Positions 18,679-27,131 of a DNA stretch of 64,000 nt are shown here, piece by piece. Position 1 is the stretch's first letter. Each line of letters opens with the position of its first letter. The stretch covers positions 47,313-111,312 of the forward strand of contig CALUUZ010000011.1 of assembly GCA_944324075.1 (NCBI GenBank), given 5' to 3'. A program made the position numbers and the translations under genes. A model generated the notes under the pieces. It was not told where the DNA came from. It did no database searches and saw nothing but the letters and a program-made list of their open reading frames with translations. This stretch comes from Candidatus Mailhella excrementigallinarum. Its GTDB lineage: Bacteria > Desulfobacterota > Desulfovibrionia > Desulfovibrionales > Desulfovibrionaceae.

Positions 18679-19877
18679 GGGGTGTTCTCTGTGCAGGCAG
18701 CGCCGCTGCGCCGCTGCCATTCGCGCCACCACCTCCCCCACCATGCGGAGAAAGGTATGCCGGGCGCGGTTGAAGTTGAGTCGCTCAGGGAAGCGAAGAA
18801 GTCCGCTTCGACATCCAGAGCATAAAGCCGGGGCAGTCCCAGCCCTGAAAGCTTGACGGCATCCTTGGCCGTGCAGAGGACGGGCATGTCGTAATCGGCA
18901 AGCACAATGGCATCGGCCCGGGTATATGCGTGGTGATCAGGAAAACATGCCACCCGTGCAGGTTCCGCTCCCATGAATGCCGTTGCCGTTTCCTTCACCA
19001 GTCCGGGATTCCCCACGCCGGAAACAAGGAGATACGGCCCGGCCAGATCTTCGGGAAGCGGTATGTCAGGAGAGGGCGCGGGGATGGATACCATGGGAGG
19101 CGCGTTTTCGGAAACCAGTTCGTCGTTCGGCGCACAGTAAACCAGTCCCCGGCATTGCAGGGCGAAGGCGAAAACCGGCCTGGCAAAGGGCGCGAGACGG
19201 GATGTCATGGCTGCTGCGAGTCCGGGCCATTTTTCTCTGGTGGTCTTGATCAGGAAGGCGTCCGCATGAGTCAGCGCGCTTTGCGGTTCGCGCCATGTTC
19301 CGGCGGGAATGACTCTGTTCCAGTTGGAGCGGGAACCTGGCTCGAAGTCATCCGCATCCATCAGCACCAGATCGAGATGCCGTCCCATGGAAATGTGCTG
19401 AAAGCCGTCGTCGAGAATGAACATGTCCGGCGGGCGGCAGCCGCTTTCTTCCGCGTCGAGCATCAGGCGGGCGGCAGCACGGGAGCGGCGGGGGTCAACC
19501 ATAACAGTGGAGGAGGCGTAACGCCGGGCCAGCATGAGCGGTTCGTCGCCCGCCTCACGAACGCCCGCGTCCGGCCTCACACGAAAGGGGAACTGCGGAG
19601 GGCAGGCCCTGTAGCCGCGCGTCAGTACCGCCGCGTGCAGCCCGCGTGCCGCGGCCCATTCCAGCAGCCAGGCGGTAACCGGTGTCTTGCCCGTGCCGCC
19701 CCAGGAAATATTGCCTACGGAAACGCAGGGCACAGGCGGATCTCCGAAGAACGCGGGGCCGGAGACCGGGTTGCTTTCCTTCGCCGCGCGGCGCATGACA
19801 GTCAGCTCACCGTAGATGAACGAAAGAGGGAAAAGGAGAGGTGCCAGCAGATCCTGAAGTATGTGCCGTGTTGCCAT
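18675..19877 (-). CDS. lpxK: Tetraacyldisaccharide 4'-kinase LpxK
   Basis: The protein of about 400 residues phosphorylates the 4' position of the lipid A precursor at the inner membrane. The P-loop SVGNISWGGTGKTP is the LpxK signature, preceded by an N-terminal membrane-associating helix (LLAPLLFPLSFIYGELTVMRR). DDGFQH, the catalytic/metal motif, is present. The start MATRHILQ at 19877 matches the family N-terminus; in-frame starts further upstream (to 19976) add unrelated proline-rich sequence. It overlaps rnr by 4 bp. The C-terminal part beyond about residue 360 is longer than in enteric enzymes. Confidence 0.93.
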   Translation of the reverse strand: MATRHILQDLLAPLLFPLSFIYGELTVMRRAAKESNPVSGPAFFGDPPVPCVSVGNISWGGTGKTPVTAWLLEWAAARGLHAAVLTRGYRACPPQFPFRVRPDAGVREAGDEPLMLARRYASSTVMVDPRRSRAAARLMLDAEESGCRPPDMFILDDGFQHISMGRHLDLVLMDADDFEPGSRSNWNRVIPAGTWREPQSALTHADAFLIKTTREKWPGLAAAMTSRLAPFARPVFAFALQCRGLVYCAPNDELVSENAPPMVSIPAPSPDIPLPEDLAGPYLLVSGVGNPGLVKETATAFMGAEPARVACFPDHHAYTRADAIVLADYDMPVLCTAKDAVKLSGLGLPRLYALDVEADFFASLSDSTSTAPGIPFSAWWGRWWREWQRRSGAACTENTP

Positions 19878-19898
19878 GTCGCGCCGCGTGAAAATATT

Positions 19899-19930
19899 CG
19901 GGCCGCCGGGCTGGTGCGCCCGGCGGCCCG
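19899..19930 (-). terminator. GC-rich hairpin between the Bax-inhibitor-type gene and lpxK
   Basis: A perfect 13-bp stem, CGGGCCGCCGGGC with GCCCGGCGGCCCG, is followed on the minus strand by AATATTTTC. The U-tract is weak, but the stem is strong and lies between the stop of the membrane-protein gene (20004) and the lpxK start. Confidence 0.6.
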
Positions 19931-20003
19931 GAATGATCATGGAGTCCGGGGGGCTCTTTCCCCCGTACCGGAACAAATCCGTTCAGACAGTATCAATATG
20001 CCG

Positions 20004-20714
20004 TCAGTCGCGATTGCCGAAAAGCCGCAGCAGCATGAGGAAGAGGTTGATGAAGTCGAGGTACAGGGAAAGCGCGCCGAGGATGGCCCCGCGGCGAATG
20101 GCCACGCTGTCCTCAATGGGAGCGGTTTCGCCCATCTGGCGCAGCTTCTGGGTGTCCCAGGCCGTCAGGCCGGTGAACACGATGACTCCCACCACACTGA
20201 TGACGAAGTCCATCTGCGTGCTTTTCAGGAAGATATTCACGATGCTGGCGAGGATAATGCCCCACAGCCCCATCATGAGGAAACTGCCCATGCCGGAGAG
20301 GTCTCGCTTGGTGACCATGCCGAAAACGCTCATGCCGCCGAACATGCCCGCAGTCACCATAAAGGCCCTGGCCACGGATGCGCCGCTGTACACCAGCAGC
20401 ACGGGCGCAAGCCAGAAGCCCATGAGGGCGGAATAGAGAAGGAAGAAGCCTGTGGCCGCCCCGGCAGACAGCTTGTGAATGGCGGCGGAAAGATAGATGA
20501 CCAGACCGAAGATGGCCACCATCAGGATAATGGGCATGAGCATGCCGCCGCCGAAGAAGAGCCCCAGCAGAGCGGGGCTGCTCGCGGTAAGGTAGGCGGT
20601 AACGGCGGTGACGCCGAGAGCGGCGGTCATCCACAGGTACACCTGCTGCATGAAGATGGTCACGCTGGAACGGGCCATGCTCATGGAGCGTGTGTCATTA
20701 CGCAGGTCTTGCAT
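20004..20714 (-). CDS. Bax inhibitor-1 / YccA family membrane protein
   Basis: The 236-residue protein has seven hydrophobic segments. The typical family C-terminus is FTGLTAWDTQKLRQMG, then ALSLYLDFINLFLMLLRLFG. YccA-type proteins interact with the FtsH protease, and some relatives are pH-sensitive Ca2+ leak channels; which applies here is unknown. The start at 20714 has a GGAGG site 6-8 bp upstream. The leader carries a CCCTTCCC/GGGAAGGG hairpin around 20776-20796, similar to dyads elsewhere in the window. Confidence 0.9.
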   Translation of the reverse strand: MQDLRNDTRSMSMARSSVTIFMQQVYLWMTAALGVTAVTAYLTASSPALLGLFFGGGMLMPIILMVAIFGLVIYLSAAIHKLSAGAATGFFLLYSALMGFWLAPVLLVYSGASVARAFMVTAGMFGGMSVFGMVTKRDLSGMGSFLMMGLWGIILASIVNIFLKSTQMDFVISVVGVIVFTGLTAWDTQKLRQMGETAPIEDSVAIRRGAILGALSLYLDFINLFLMLLRLFGNRD

Positions 20715-21124
20715 GAAATCCTCCCGCGCGGAAAATGCCGCGCTGTGGTTTGCGGAAAATGAAACGAATCCTCCCTTCCCAAAAGGGGAAGGGACAAACC
20801 GTGCAAACATTCTTTGTCATAAGGATAAGATCGATTTGTCGTATTTGCAAGGAGTTCCGACCGTACCGGACAAACGGGACGGGGCATGCCGCCGGGGCGG
20901 AGCGGGGAAGCCGCCGTTCCGCCCGCATATGCCCGCTTTTTCTTGCGTATATGGTGAAAAAGCTCTAAAGGATAGAGTAATTCAAAAGCTGCTCACGGAG
21001 TCAGGCGAAGCGAGGCTCATCTCTGTTCTCCTGCTCCGGCATTGCCGCAGTTTGCCTGCGGCTGCTCCGGCTTCGGACGCGAAACTTGCGAGCTGGAACA
21101 GCGTGTCCTGGCCATGTGTAATCT
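20715..21124. other. Intergenic region between Bax-inhibitor-type gene and merR, with a diverged family B copy
   Basis: The first 110 bases are the leader of the minus-strand gene. Positions 20985-21105 contain CTGCTCACGG...GGCGAAGCGAGGCTC and CTGCTCCGGCATTGCCGCAG, a diverged relative of the family B copies at 42828 and 57840. No gene is visible. merR promoter elements begin at 21125. Confidence 0.45.
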
Positions 21125-21146
21125 TCAGATTAATCTGAGCTAGTAT
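21125..21146 (+). promoter_or_regulatory. Dyad and -10 box upstream of merR
   Basis: TCAGATTAATCTGA (21125-21138) is a perfect 14-bp palindrome immediately upstream of TAGTAT (21141-21146), a good -10 box. The six bases 19 bp before it (GTGTAA) are a poor -35, as is usual for MerR-type promoters with long spacers. This suggests autoregulation. The dyad differs from the one in the 39-kb promoters. Confidence 0.5.
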
Positions 21147-21186
21147 GAAACTCTGTGTATGGGCATAGCCCGTCAAGGAAAATGCA

Positions 21187-22053
21187 ATGCGCAAGCAGCA
21201 ATATTCCATCGGCGAGATGAGCCAGCTTTGCAATGTTTCAAAAAAGGCACTCCGGTTTTATGACAAGATAGGCCTGATTTCTTCCTTGCGCCATGATTAT
21301 AATAATTATCGCATGTATACGCATGATGAACTGCTCATGGTGCCGGTGCTGAAATACTACAAGCAGATGGGCTTCAAACTGGATGAGATGAAGGACTTCA
21401 TCGCAGGACAGAATGGAAATGTCTACAGTTCGATGCGTTCCGCTTTTGAAAAGAAGATAGGAGAGCTGCAAAGCGCTCAGGTAGAGCTGCGCCGGTGTGA
21501 GGAATCCGTTCGGGACTGGCATAACCTGATCAAGGAAGCCGAACTGGTCATTGCCGAAGGTGTGAGAGAAGTTTCCGTCAAGTACGTTGAACAGGTCAAT
21601 CTGCTGTATCAGGAACAGCCTTTTGACGGAGATATCAAGTCAGCAATCATAAACATTCATTTCATGGATTATGTGGAAAAGACAAGCAATGCGATTACCG
21701 GTCCTGTATACATCAGATTTTCAAGTCTGAAAGACAGGATGGAAAGCCGCCCGCAGAGCGTCCGCATCATGCAGAATGTGCTCATGCCCTGCGGCGGAGG
21801 AGGGCGGGTCGCATTCGGCGGCTGCATGATGGCTTCCTGTTACCATATCGGAGCGCTCGAAACCATTCCTGAAACCTATGACAGGTTTGTCTCATGGGTG
21901 CGGCGGCATGGCTATACGCCGGGCGAGGCCTGTTATGAACGCTATGTCACGGACTACTGGACAACGAGCAACAGCGACTTTCATGTTACGGAACTGCTGG
22001 TGAAGATAAGCCGGGGGGGGCTGGAGGCAAGGGCGGAAGAGCCGGATGCCTGA
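21187..22053 (+). CDS. MerR-family regulator with GyrI-like effector domain
   Basis: The 288-residue protein has an N-terminal MerR winged helix (SIGEMSQLCNVSKKALRFYD), a coiled-coil dimer helix (about 75-120) and a C-terminal domain of the BmrR/GyrI-like small-molecule type. BmrR-class effectors are often lipophilic cations; choline or trimethylamine would fit by charge (inference). It is convergent with the BMC gene run and less GC-rich than its neighbours. A run of eight G near the 3' end (22013-22020) means slippage would alter the last 10 or so residues. AAGGA precedes the ATG. Confidence 0.88.
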   Translation: MRKQQYSIGEMSQLCNVSKKALRFYDKIGLISSLRHDYNNYRMYTHDELLMVPVLKYYKQMGFKLDEMKDFIAGQNGNVYSSMRSAFEKKIGELQSAQVELRRCEESVRDWHNLIKEAELVIAEGVREVSVKYVEQVNLLYQEQPFDGDIKSAIINIHFMDYVEKTSNAITGPVYIRFSSLKDRMESRPQSVRIMQNVLMPCGGGGRVAFGGCMMASCYHIGALETIPETYDRFVSWVRRHGYTPGEACYERYVTDYWTTSNSDFHVTELLVKISRGGLEARAEEPDA

Positions 22054-22087
22054 GGCGGATGCTGCGGGGCATGGCATCAGGGCGTTT

Positions 22088-22528
22088 TCAACGCGGAGAT
22101 GATTCATTTTCAAGAATGGCGCGCAGTTCCTCCATGCCTGCCCCCTGTTCCACGCTGACGGCAAGGATCTCCCGCACGCCCGCATTCTCCAGAAATCTGC
22201 GGGCACGATCCGGATCGGCGTCGGGGGCGTCTATTCTGGTAATGATGCCGATGACGCGGCGATTGAACATGGAGGCGAAGGCCGGCGGCATCTGGCAGGT
22301 GGAACGGGTGGCATCCTGCACAAATGCGAGGATATCGCAGTCTGCCGAAGCGGTGATGAGCGCGGGGTAAAAACGACGGTTTTCCAGAAACTCGCTGGGC
22401 GTGTTCACAAAGTTGCGGTAGAAATCCAGGGCAAGAACCTTGCGGGGCATATAGCCCGGCTCGGACAGAGCCCGGATAAGCGCACTTTTGCCGGAACGCC
22501 ACTCGCCGATGAGCATGACTTTCTTCAT
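22088..22528 (-). CDS. eutP: EutP/PduV-like BMC-associated GTPase
   Basis: The 146-residue small P-loop protein has MLIGEWRSGKSALIRAL as Walker A, a DxxG-like region and TRID in place of NKxD. EutP/PduV proteins associate with microcompartments; EutP has been reported to have acetate kinase activity in some species, and PduV affects BMC positioning. It is the last gene of the minus-strand BMC run, 22 bp downstream of the EutS-like gene. Confidence 0.85.
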   Translation of the reverse strand: MKKVMLIGEWRSGKSALIRALSEPGYMPRKVLALDFYRNFVNTPSEFLENRRFYPALITASADCDILAFVQDATRSTCQMPPAFASMFNRRVIGIITRIDAPDADPDRARRFLENAGVREILAVSVEQGAGMEELRAILENESSPR

Positions 22529-22550
22529 GACGCGTAACGCTGTGGAGGAC

Positions 22551-22910
22551 TCAGGTGCGGGTCATGTCAACGGAGGCGTAGTGCAGCACTTCGTCAAAAT
22601 AGGCGATGACGCTTTTGAGAGCGGCTTCCACACTGGCCACATCTCCGACCAGCAGCAGGGAGCCGCCGAAGCGATCCAGAAAGCCGATCTCCACGGAGCC
22701 GGCCTTGGTGGCGATGTCTGCGGCAATGATCACGCCTTCAGCCGGGGTGATGGTCAGGATGCCCAGAGCGTCGCTTACGCCGTCATCCAGCCCCAGCTTG
22801 AGATAAATTCCCCTGTTCGGGCTGGCGATGACATGGGCAAGCGTGATCTGTTTGCCGGGAACGTATTCCTGGATAACGCGCTGTTTCGGTTCGTCAGTGA
22901 TTCTGCCCAT
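22551..22910 (-). CDS. EutS/PduU-like BMC shell protein (circularly permuted hexamer)
   Basis: The 119-residue protein begins with [19 protein letters not shown], the N-terminal strand that forms the small beta-barrel plug of EutS/PduU. A permuted BMC domain follows ([20 protein letters not shown], then [16 protein letters not shown]). It would form a hexameric facet tile with a capped pore. It is separated from the rest of the BMC genes by repeat A copy 2. Confidence 0.92.
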   Translation of the reverse strand: MGRITDEPKQRVIQEYVPGKQITLAHVIASPNRGIYLKLGLDDGVSDALGILTITPAEGVIIAADIATKAGSVEIGFLDRFGGSLLLVGDVASVEAALKSVIAYFDEVLHYASVDMTRT

Positions 22911-22942
22911 GTGAGTGTCCGAAAGCCTTTAGTGTTTGGTTT

Positions 22943-23255
22943 GGGCTCTGTCATAGAACCGTGTTGGCAGCGTTGCGCGGTGCCTATGGTTTTGCTCCGG
23001 CACAGGCGGCAATATTCATTGCCGCAAAGGCAGCCCGTGTTCCACACGGGCCAAAGGCGTCATGTATCCGCGGCCGGCTCGCTTGCGCCTTTGTGCGGCT
23101 TCGCCGCCCAAAGGCTCCGCTCCGCGTGACATTTGACCGCACCTCGCCCCCTTCATGCCGCATTACCATGCGGCGGGAGGTCGTCGCTCCATGGCTCGCT
23201 AACGCTCGCGCCTCCGGCGGCCAAGGTTGGTATCAACACTATTCTACAACAGCCC
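22943..23255 (+). repeat. Family A dispersed element, copy 2
   Basis: Bounded by GGGCTCTGTCATAGAACCGT and, read inward from the other end, GGGCTGTTGTAGAATAGTGT: imperfect inverted termini of about 24 bp. The inside carries GTTTTGCTCCGGCACAGGCG, GCAATATTCATTGCCGCAAA and CCCGTGTTCCACACGGGC, shared with the copy at 26518. It interrupts the BMC gene run between the EutS-like and PduT-like genes. Confidence 0.75.
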
Positions 23256-23293
23256 CTCTGATAAAAGTCTTTGAAGGAGAGGGGGGCGGGGGA

Positions 23294-23321
23294 GGGGAAA
23301 CTTTCTTCAGAAAGTTTCCCC
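23294..23321 (-). terminator. Hairpin downstream of PduT-like gene
   Basis: A perfect 12-bp stem GGGGAAACTTTC / GAAAGTTTCCCC with a 4-base loop lies 16 bp past the stop of the tandem-BMC gene. No U-tract follows on the minus strand, so it may stabilise the 3' end or partially terminate before eutS/eutP. Confidence 0.55.
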
Positions 23322-23336
23322 TTCCCCGCCTGTTTT

Positions 23337-23906
23337 CTAGCCCAGGAGCTGGGCTTTGAAGTCTTCGCTGGGCGAGGGGATGACGATATGGCTGAGCACG
23401 GGGCCCGCGCCCTCGGCACCCACGACAGCCACGCCGGCATCCACGGAAGCCTGCACAGAGCTGACTTCGCCGGTCATGGAGACAAAGGCCTTGCCGCCCA
23501 GACCGGCGGCGAAACGCAGTTCGATGAGATGTACCTGGCCGGCCTTGGCCGCCGCATCGGCGGCGATGATGCAGGCCGCCGTTGTGCAGGTTTCAATGCA
23601 GCCGAGCGCATTGATGCGGGGACAGACGGCGGTGCCGTTCATGGCGGGGATTACGCTTTCATGCACGCTGGGGATGACGAACCAGTCCACGACCATGTCA
23701 CTGCCGATGGCGCGGCCGTGCGCCACGGAGCTTTTCACCGCGCCTGTGTCGCCGGTGACGATGACCAGATAGCGGCCCGGGCAGGTGGGGCGGGCGAGAA
23801 CGAGCCGAACCTCGGCGGCCTTGACCATTTCGTCGGCGACATGCATGCCCGTACTGATACTGTTCAGCTCCACGCAGCCGATAGTGCGCAATATCATTGT
23901 ATTCAC
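23337..23906 (-). CDS. PduT-like tandem-BMC shell protein
   Basis: The 189-residue protein has two BMC folds: about 5-85 (TIGCVELNSISTGMHVADEM) and about 100-185 (ALGCIETCTTAACIIAADA). It would form a pseudohexameric trimer. C42 in RPTCPGRYL aligns with the PduT cysteine that ligates a [4Fe-4S] cluster at the trimer axis, so a redox-active pore is likely. The PduS-like gene lies immediately upstream (1 bp gap), the same pairing as in pdu operons. Confidence 0.9.
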   Translation of the reverse strand: MNTMILRTIGCVELNSISTGMHVADEMVKAAEVRLVLARPTCPGRYLVIVTGDTGAVKSSVAHGRAIGSDMVVDWFVIPSVHESVIPAMNGTAVCPRINALGCIETCTTAACIIAADAAAKAGQVHLIELRFAAGLGGKAFVSMTGEVSSVQASVDAGVAVVGAEGAGPVLSHIVIPSPSEDFKAQLLG

Positions 23907-23907
23907 C

Positions 23908-25239
23908 TTACGCCTTGATGGTTATCATTCCGTCCGCAACGGACTCTACCACACCGTCGATGCTCGCGTGAACCCGCGCGCCCATGGCTTTTTCAGGAAT
24001 TTCACCGAGCAGATCTCCGCATTTCACACGACTTCCCGCGGAAACCACGCATACGGCAGGCGCGCCGATGTGCTGGCGCAGCGGGATGCTCACCCGTGCG
24101 GGAGAGAATTCTCCCGCATAGCCGGGGTGAGTATCATATTCCGTCAGAGCGAGGCGCTGGAGCAGCCGGGCAGTGGGAACACGGCGTTCTTCGCGGAAGG
24201 GGCTGGTTTCGAGGGGGGTGCCGGAGCTTTCCCACTTGATGCCGGCCTGCATGAGCGCCTTTTTTATCTGGGCGTTGACTTCGCGCGGCGAGACAAGCAT
24301 GGGACAGGCGAATTTTTCGCACAGACCGCATTCGGAACAGAGCAGGGCCTCTCTGGCGATTTCGCTTTCCAGATCCTGGCTGGCGAATACGCGCATCAGC
24401 TTGTGCGGGTGCAGCGAGTGGCCGAGCAGACTGCGGGGACAGAGATCCGTGCAGCGCGAGCACTGACAGCACACGCTGTTGGTAATCTGCCGGACCCGGG
24501 CGGGCTCCATGACCTTGCGGACCACCACGTTGTGATCCGGGGGCAGCACCAGCAGACCGCTGGTCGTCTTGGTCACCACGGCGCGGGAAGCGTCGGGAAG
24601 AACCTTGCCCATCATGGGGCCGCCGTCCACCACGCGGTATTCGGAAATGAGAGGGCCGCCCGCGAAGGCGAGAACATCTTCCACCGGTGTGCCCACAGGG
24701 ACCCTGACCACCATGGGGCGCCGCACTTCGCCCGCCACGGTGAGATAACGGTGGGTCACGGGGATACCGTCAAGAGCGCGGGCCACGTTATACAGCGTTT
24801 CCACGTTGCTGACCACAGCTCCCACCTGGAGGGGAATGCCCCGTTCGGGAACAGTGCGTCCCAGCGCTTCATGCACAAGAACATGCTCGTCCCCGGCGGG
24901 GTAGAAGTCCATGAGTTCAAAGACCTCAAGCCTGCCGGAAGAGTCGCGGGCCGCTGCCGCGCGTACCGATGCCATCGCTCCGGCATGTTTGCCCTTGAGG
25001 CAGATGATGCCCTTTTTCGCTCCGGTGCAGTCCATCACCGCTTCAAGGCCGCGGATCATGGTATCCACATCGCTTTCCATAAGGTGCGGATCGCTCATGA
25101 GCAGCGGCTCGCATGAGGCTCCGTTCACCAGAACCGTGTCCACCGTGGCGTCGGCCTTGACATGCGTGGGCAGGCCCGCGCCTCCCGCGCCGACGACTCC
25201 GGCTTCCCGTATGTTGTCAACAATCTGATTTCCCATCAC
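23908..25239 (-). CDS. PduS/RnfC-like flavo-iron-sulfur electron-transfer protein
   Basis: The 443-residue protein starts with the Gly-rich nucleotide/flavin site GAGGAGLPTHVK and NGASCEPLL. An SLBB-type region and two 4Fe-4S motifs follow (CCQCSRCTDLCPR and CSECGLCEKFACP), then a C-terminal sandwich hybrid domain. PduS reduces cobalamin in B12-dependent BMCs. This locus uses a glycyl-radical lyase and has no B12 enzyme, so a role in NAD(H) recycling or electron export through the PduT-like shell protein is more likely (inference). Confidence 0.9.
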   Translation of the reverse strand: MMGNQIVDNIREAGVVGAGGAGLPTHVKADATVDTVLVNGASCEPLLMSDPHLMESDVDTMIRGLEAVMDCTGAKKGIICLKGKHAGAMASVRAAAARDSSGRLEVFELMDFYPAGDEHVLVHEALGRTVPERGIPLQVGAVVSNVETLYNVARALDGIPVTHRYLTVAGEVRRPMVVRVPVGTPVEDVLAFAGGPLISEYRVVDGGPMMGKVLPDASRAVVTKTTSGLLVLPPDHNVVVRKVMEPARVRQITNSVCCQCSRCTDLCPRSLLGHSLHPHKLMRVFASQDLESEIAREALLCSECGLCEKFACPMLVSPREVNAQIKKALMQAGIKWESSGTPLETSPFREERRVPTARLLQRLALTEYDTHPGYAGEFSPARVSIPLRQHIGAPAVCVVSAGSRVKCGDLLGEIPEKAMGARVHASIDGVVESVADGMITIKA

Positions 25240-25298
25240 ACTGTCCTCTGGTATGATATGGCGCTGGCGGGGTCAGGAGCCGCCATGCCGGAAATTTG

Positions 25299-26408
25299 TT
25301 ACCACGCCTGTTCCAGAAGCGCCCGGATATCCGTGAGTGAGGGCCGTCTGGGATTGCTCCGCGTGCACATGTCATCCAGCGCGTGTTCGGCCATGGAGTC
25401 CAGCGCAGCCCGGAACGCCGCTTCCTCTACCTTGAGATCCCGGATACGGGCGGGGATGCGCATGGCTTCGTTCAGCCCCTGCACGGCGCCGATCAGCGCG
25501 GAGGTTCCTTCTTCCACATTGGAGTGGGGCAGGCCGACAATCCGGGCCAGTTCACGGTAGCGGACTCCTGCATCGAAACTGTTGAACCGGATGGCATAAG
25601 GCAGAAGCACGGCGTTGGCCAGGCCGTGGGGAACATGGAACTGTCCGCCCAGAGCATGGGCCATGCTGTGCGTCAGGCCGAGTCCGCTGTTGTTGAAGGC
25701 CATGCCCGCCATGCAGGAGCCGAGCAGCATCATCTCGCGGGCTTCCATGTCTTCCATCTGCTGATAGGCCTTGAGCAGGAAGGAGAATACATAGCGTATG
25801 GCCTGCACCGCAAGGATGTCCGTGAAGGCGTTGTTTTCCCTTGAGGTATAGGCTTCCAGGGCATGGGTAAGCACATCCATGCCCGTGGCGGCCGTCACAT
25901 GGGGCGGTACGGTACGGGTGAAACGGGCATCAAGAATGGCCACGTCGGGGATGAGCAGCTCGTCGTTCAGAGGGATTTTCACGCCCTGTTTCTTGTCCGT
26001 GACCACGGAAATGGCTGTGACTTCGGAGCCCGTGCCGCTGGTGGTGGGAATGGCCGCCAGCAGCGGGCGGGGAAGATCGGGGGCGGCCTTGCGGGCGAAA
26101 AAGGCGATGGCCTTGGCCGTGTCGATGGCGGAACCGCCGCCCAGCGCCACGATGAGATCGGCTTTGGAGCGGATGAAATCAAGCGTGCCCCGCATCACCG
26201 TTTCCAGCGAGGGATCGGGCTCGACCTCGGCAAAGGTGAGGTGGGGAAGCCCCCGGCGCTCCAGATGGCTTGTGACCTGCTCCGCGAATCCGCTTTTCAC
26301 CATGAAGGGATCGGTGACGACAAAAGCGGATGTGGAGGGCAGTTCCTCAAGCGTCTCAAGGGCATATCTGCCATAACAGATTTTTGTTTTTCCGTGGAAC
26401 TGGGTCAC
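25299..26408 (-). CDS. Iron-containing alcohol dehydrogenase (BMC ethanol-forming; CutO/EutG-like)
   Basis: The 369-residue group III alcohol dehydrogenase has the NAD site GGGSAIDTAKAIA and the iron-binding block GLGLTHSMAHALGGQFHVPHG, with the expected histidines. In the choline BMC it would reduce acetaldehyde to ethanol and regenerate NAD+. It lies 59 bp upstream of the PduS-like gene in the same direction; repeat A copy 3 separates it from the next shell gene. Confidence 0.92.
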   Translation of the reverse strand: MTQFHGKTKICYGRYALETLEELPSTSAFVVTDPFMVKSGFAEQVTSHLERRGLPHLTFAEVEPDPSLETVMRGTLDFIRSKADLIVALGGGSAIDTAKAIAFFARKAAPDLPRPLLAAIPTTSGTGSEVTAISVVTDKKQGVKIPLNDELLIPDVAILDARFTRTVPPHVTAATGMDVLTHALEAYTSRENNAFTDILAVQAIRYVFSFLLKAYQQMEDMEAREMMLLGSCMAGMAFNNSGLGLTHSMAHALGGQFHVPHGLANAVLLPYAIRFNSFDAGVRYRELARIVGLPHSNVEEGTSALIGAVQGLNEAMRIPARIRDLKVEEAAFRAALDSMAEHALDDMCTRSNPRRPSLTDIRALLEQAW

Positions 26409-26517
26409 TGTGCGTCTCCGCGAAATTTGCCGGGACAGGGATATCGCAAGACAGTGATATCCGCAGCGCCGGAATGTTTGCCAACTGCCGCATCAGCCCG
26501 GCTGACGCGATGTTTTT

Positions 26518-26690
26518 GGCTCTGTCATGGAACCGTGTCGGTAGCGTTGTGCGGGGCCTGTGGTTTTGCTCCGGCACAGGCGGCAATATTCATTGCCGCA
26601 AAGACAGCCCGTGTTCCACACGGGCAAAGGTCTCATGTATCCGCGGCCGGCTCGCTCGCGCCTCCGGCAGTCAAGGATATGTTCAGCCGG
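26518..26690 (+). repeat. Family A dispersed element, copy 3 (right end missing)
   Basis: GGCTCTGTCATGGAACCGTG, GTTTTGCTCCGGCACAGGCG and GCAATATTCATTGCCGCAAA match copy 2 closely. The right inverted terminus is absent and the match ends near TCAAGGATATGTTC, a block also seen in copy 1. It fills most of the 366-bp gap between the alcohol dehydrogenase and BMC hexamer genes; nothing else is visible there. Confidence 0.7.
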
Positions 26691-26774
26691 TTCGCGAAGG
26701 CGGGGAGGACTCCCCTGTTCCGTCCTTCCAGCCAGCAATGAAGGCGCGGGCGGGAATCCTCCCCGGAACTCGCT

Positions 26775-27065
26775 CTACTCGGCGGATTCGGGCCGATGGG
26801 GCAGGATCAGTTCGACCTCTGCGTGCGGACGGGGGATGACGTGTACGCTGCGCAGTTCGCCCACACGTTCGGCCGCAGCCGCGCCCGCGTCGGTGGCGGC
26901 CTTGACCGCGCCCACATCGCCGCGCACCATGACGGTGACCAGACCGCCGCCGACCTGTTCGCGGCCGATCAGGGTCACGTTCGCCGCCTTGACCATGGCG
27001 TCCGCGGCTTCAACGGCTCCGACCAGACCCCTTGTTTCAATCATGCCCAGTGCATCAAGTTTCAT
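26775..27065 (-). CDS. BMC-H hexameric shell protein (PduA/CutR-like), copy 1
   Basis: A single BMC domain of 96 residues ([20 protein letters not shown]) with the pore loop region [13 protein letters not shown] and the C-terminal [13 protein letters not shown]. It forms facet hexamers whose central pore passes small metabolites. It is about 90% identical to the hexamer gene at 30596-30880; differences are mostly in outer and C-terminal residues. Confidence 0.95.
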   Translation of the reverse strand: MKLDALGMIETRGLVGAVEAADAMVKAANVTLIGREQVGGGLVTVMVRGDVGAVKAATDAGAAAAERVGELRSVHVIPRPHAEVELILPHRPESAE

Positions 27066-27131
27066 GGCTGTCTCCTTCGCTGCTTGCAGCGTTCACGCGG
27101 AAAAGTCGCCCGCATGTCGTTGGTTGGTTGG

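Noticed and set aside
20770..20800. A third MerR-type promoter before the Bax-inhibitor-type gene (TTGTCC, dyad, AGGATT).
   Set aside because: The -10 box is poor and the dyad matches general leader hairpins found elsewhere, so it was left out of the proposed regulon.
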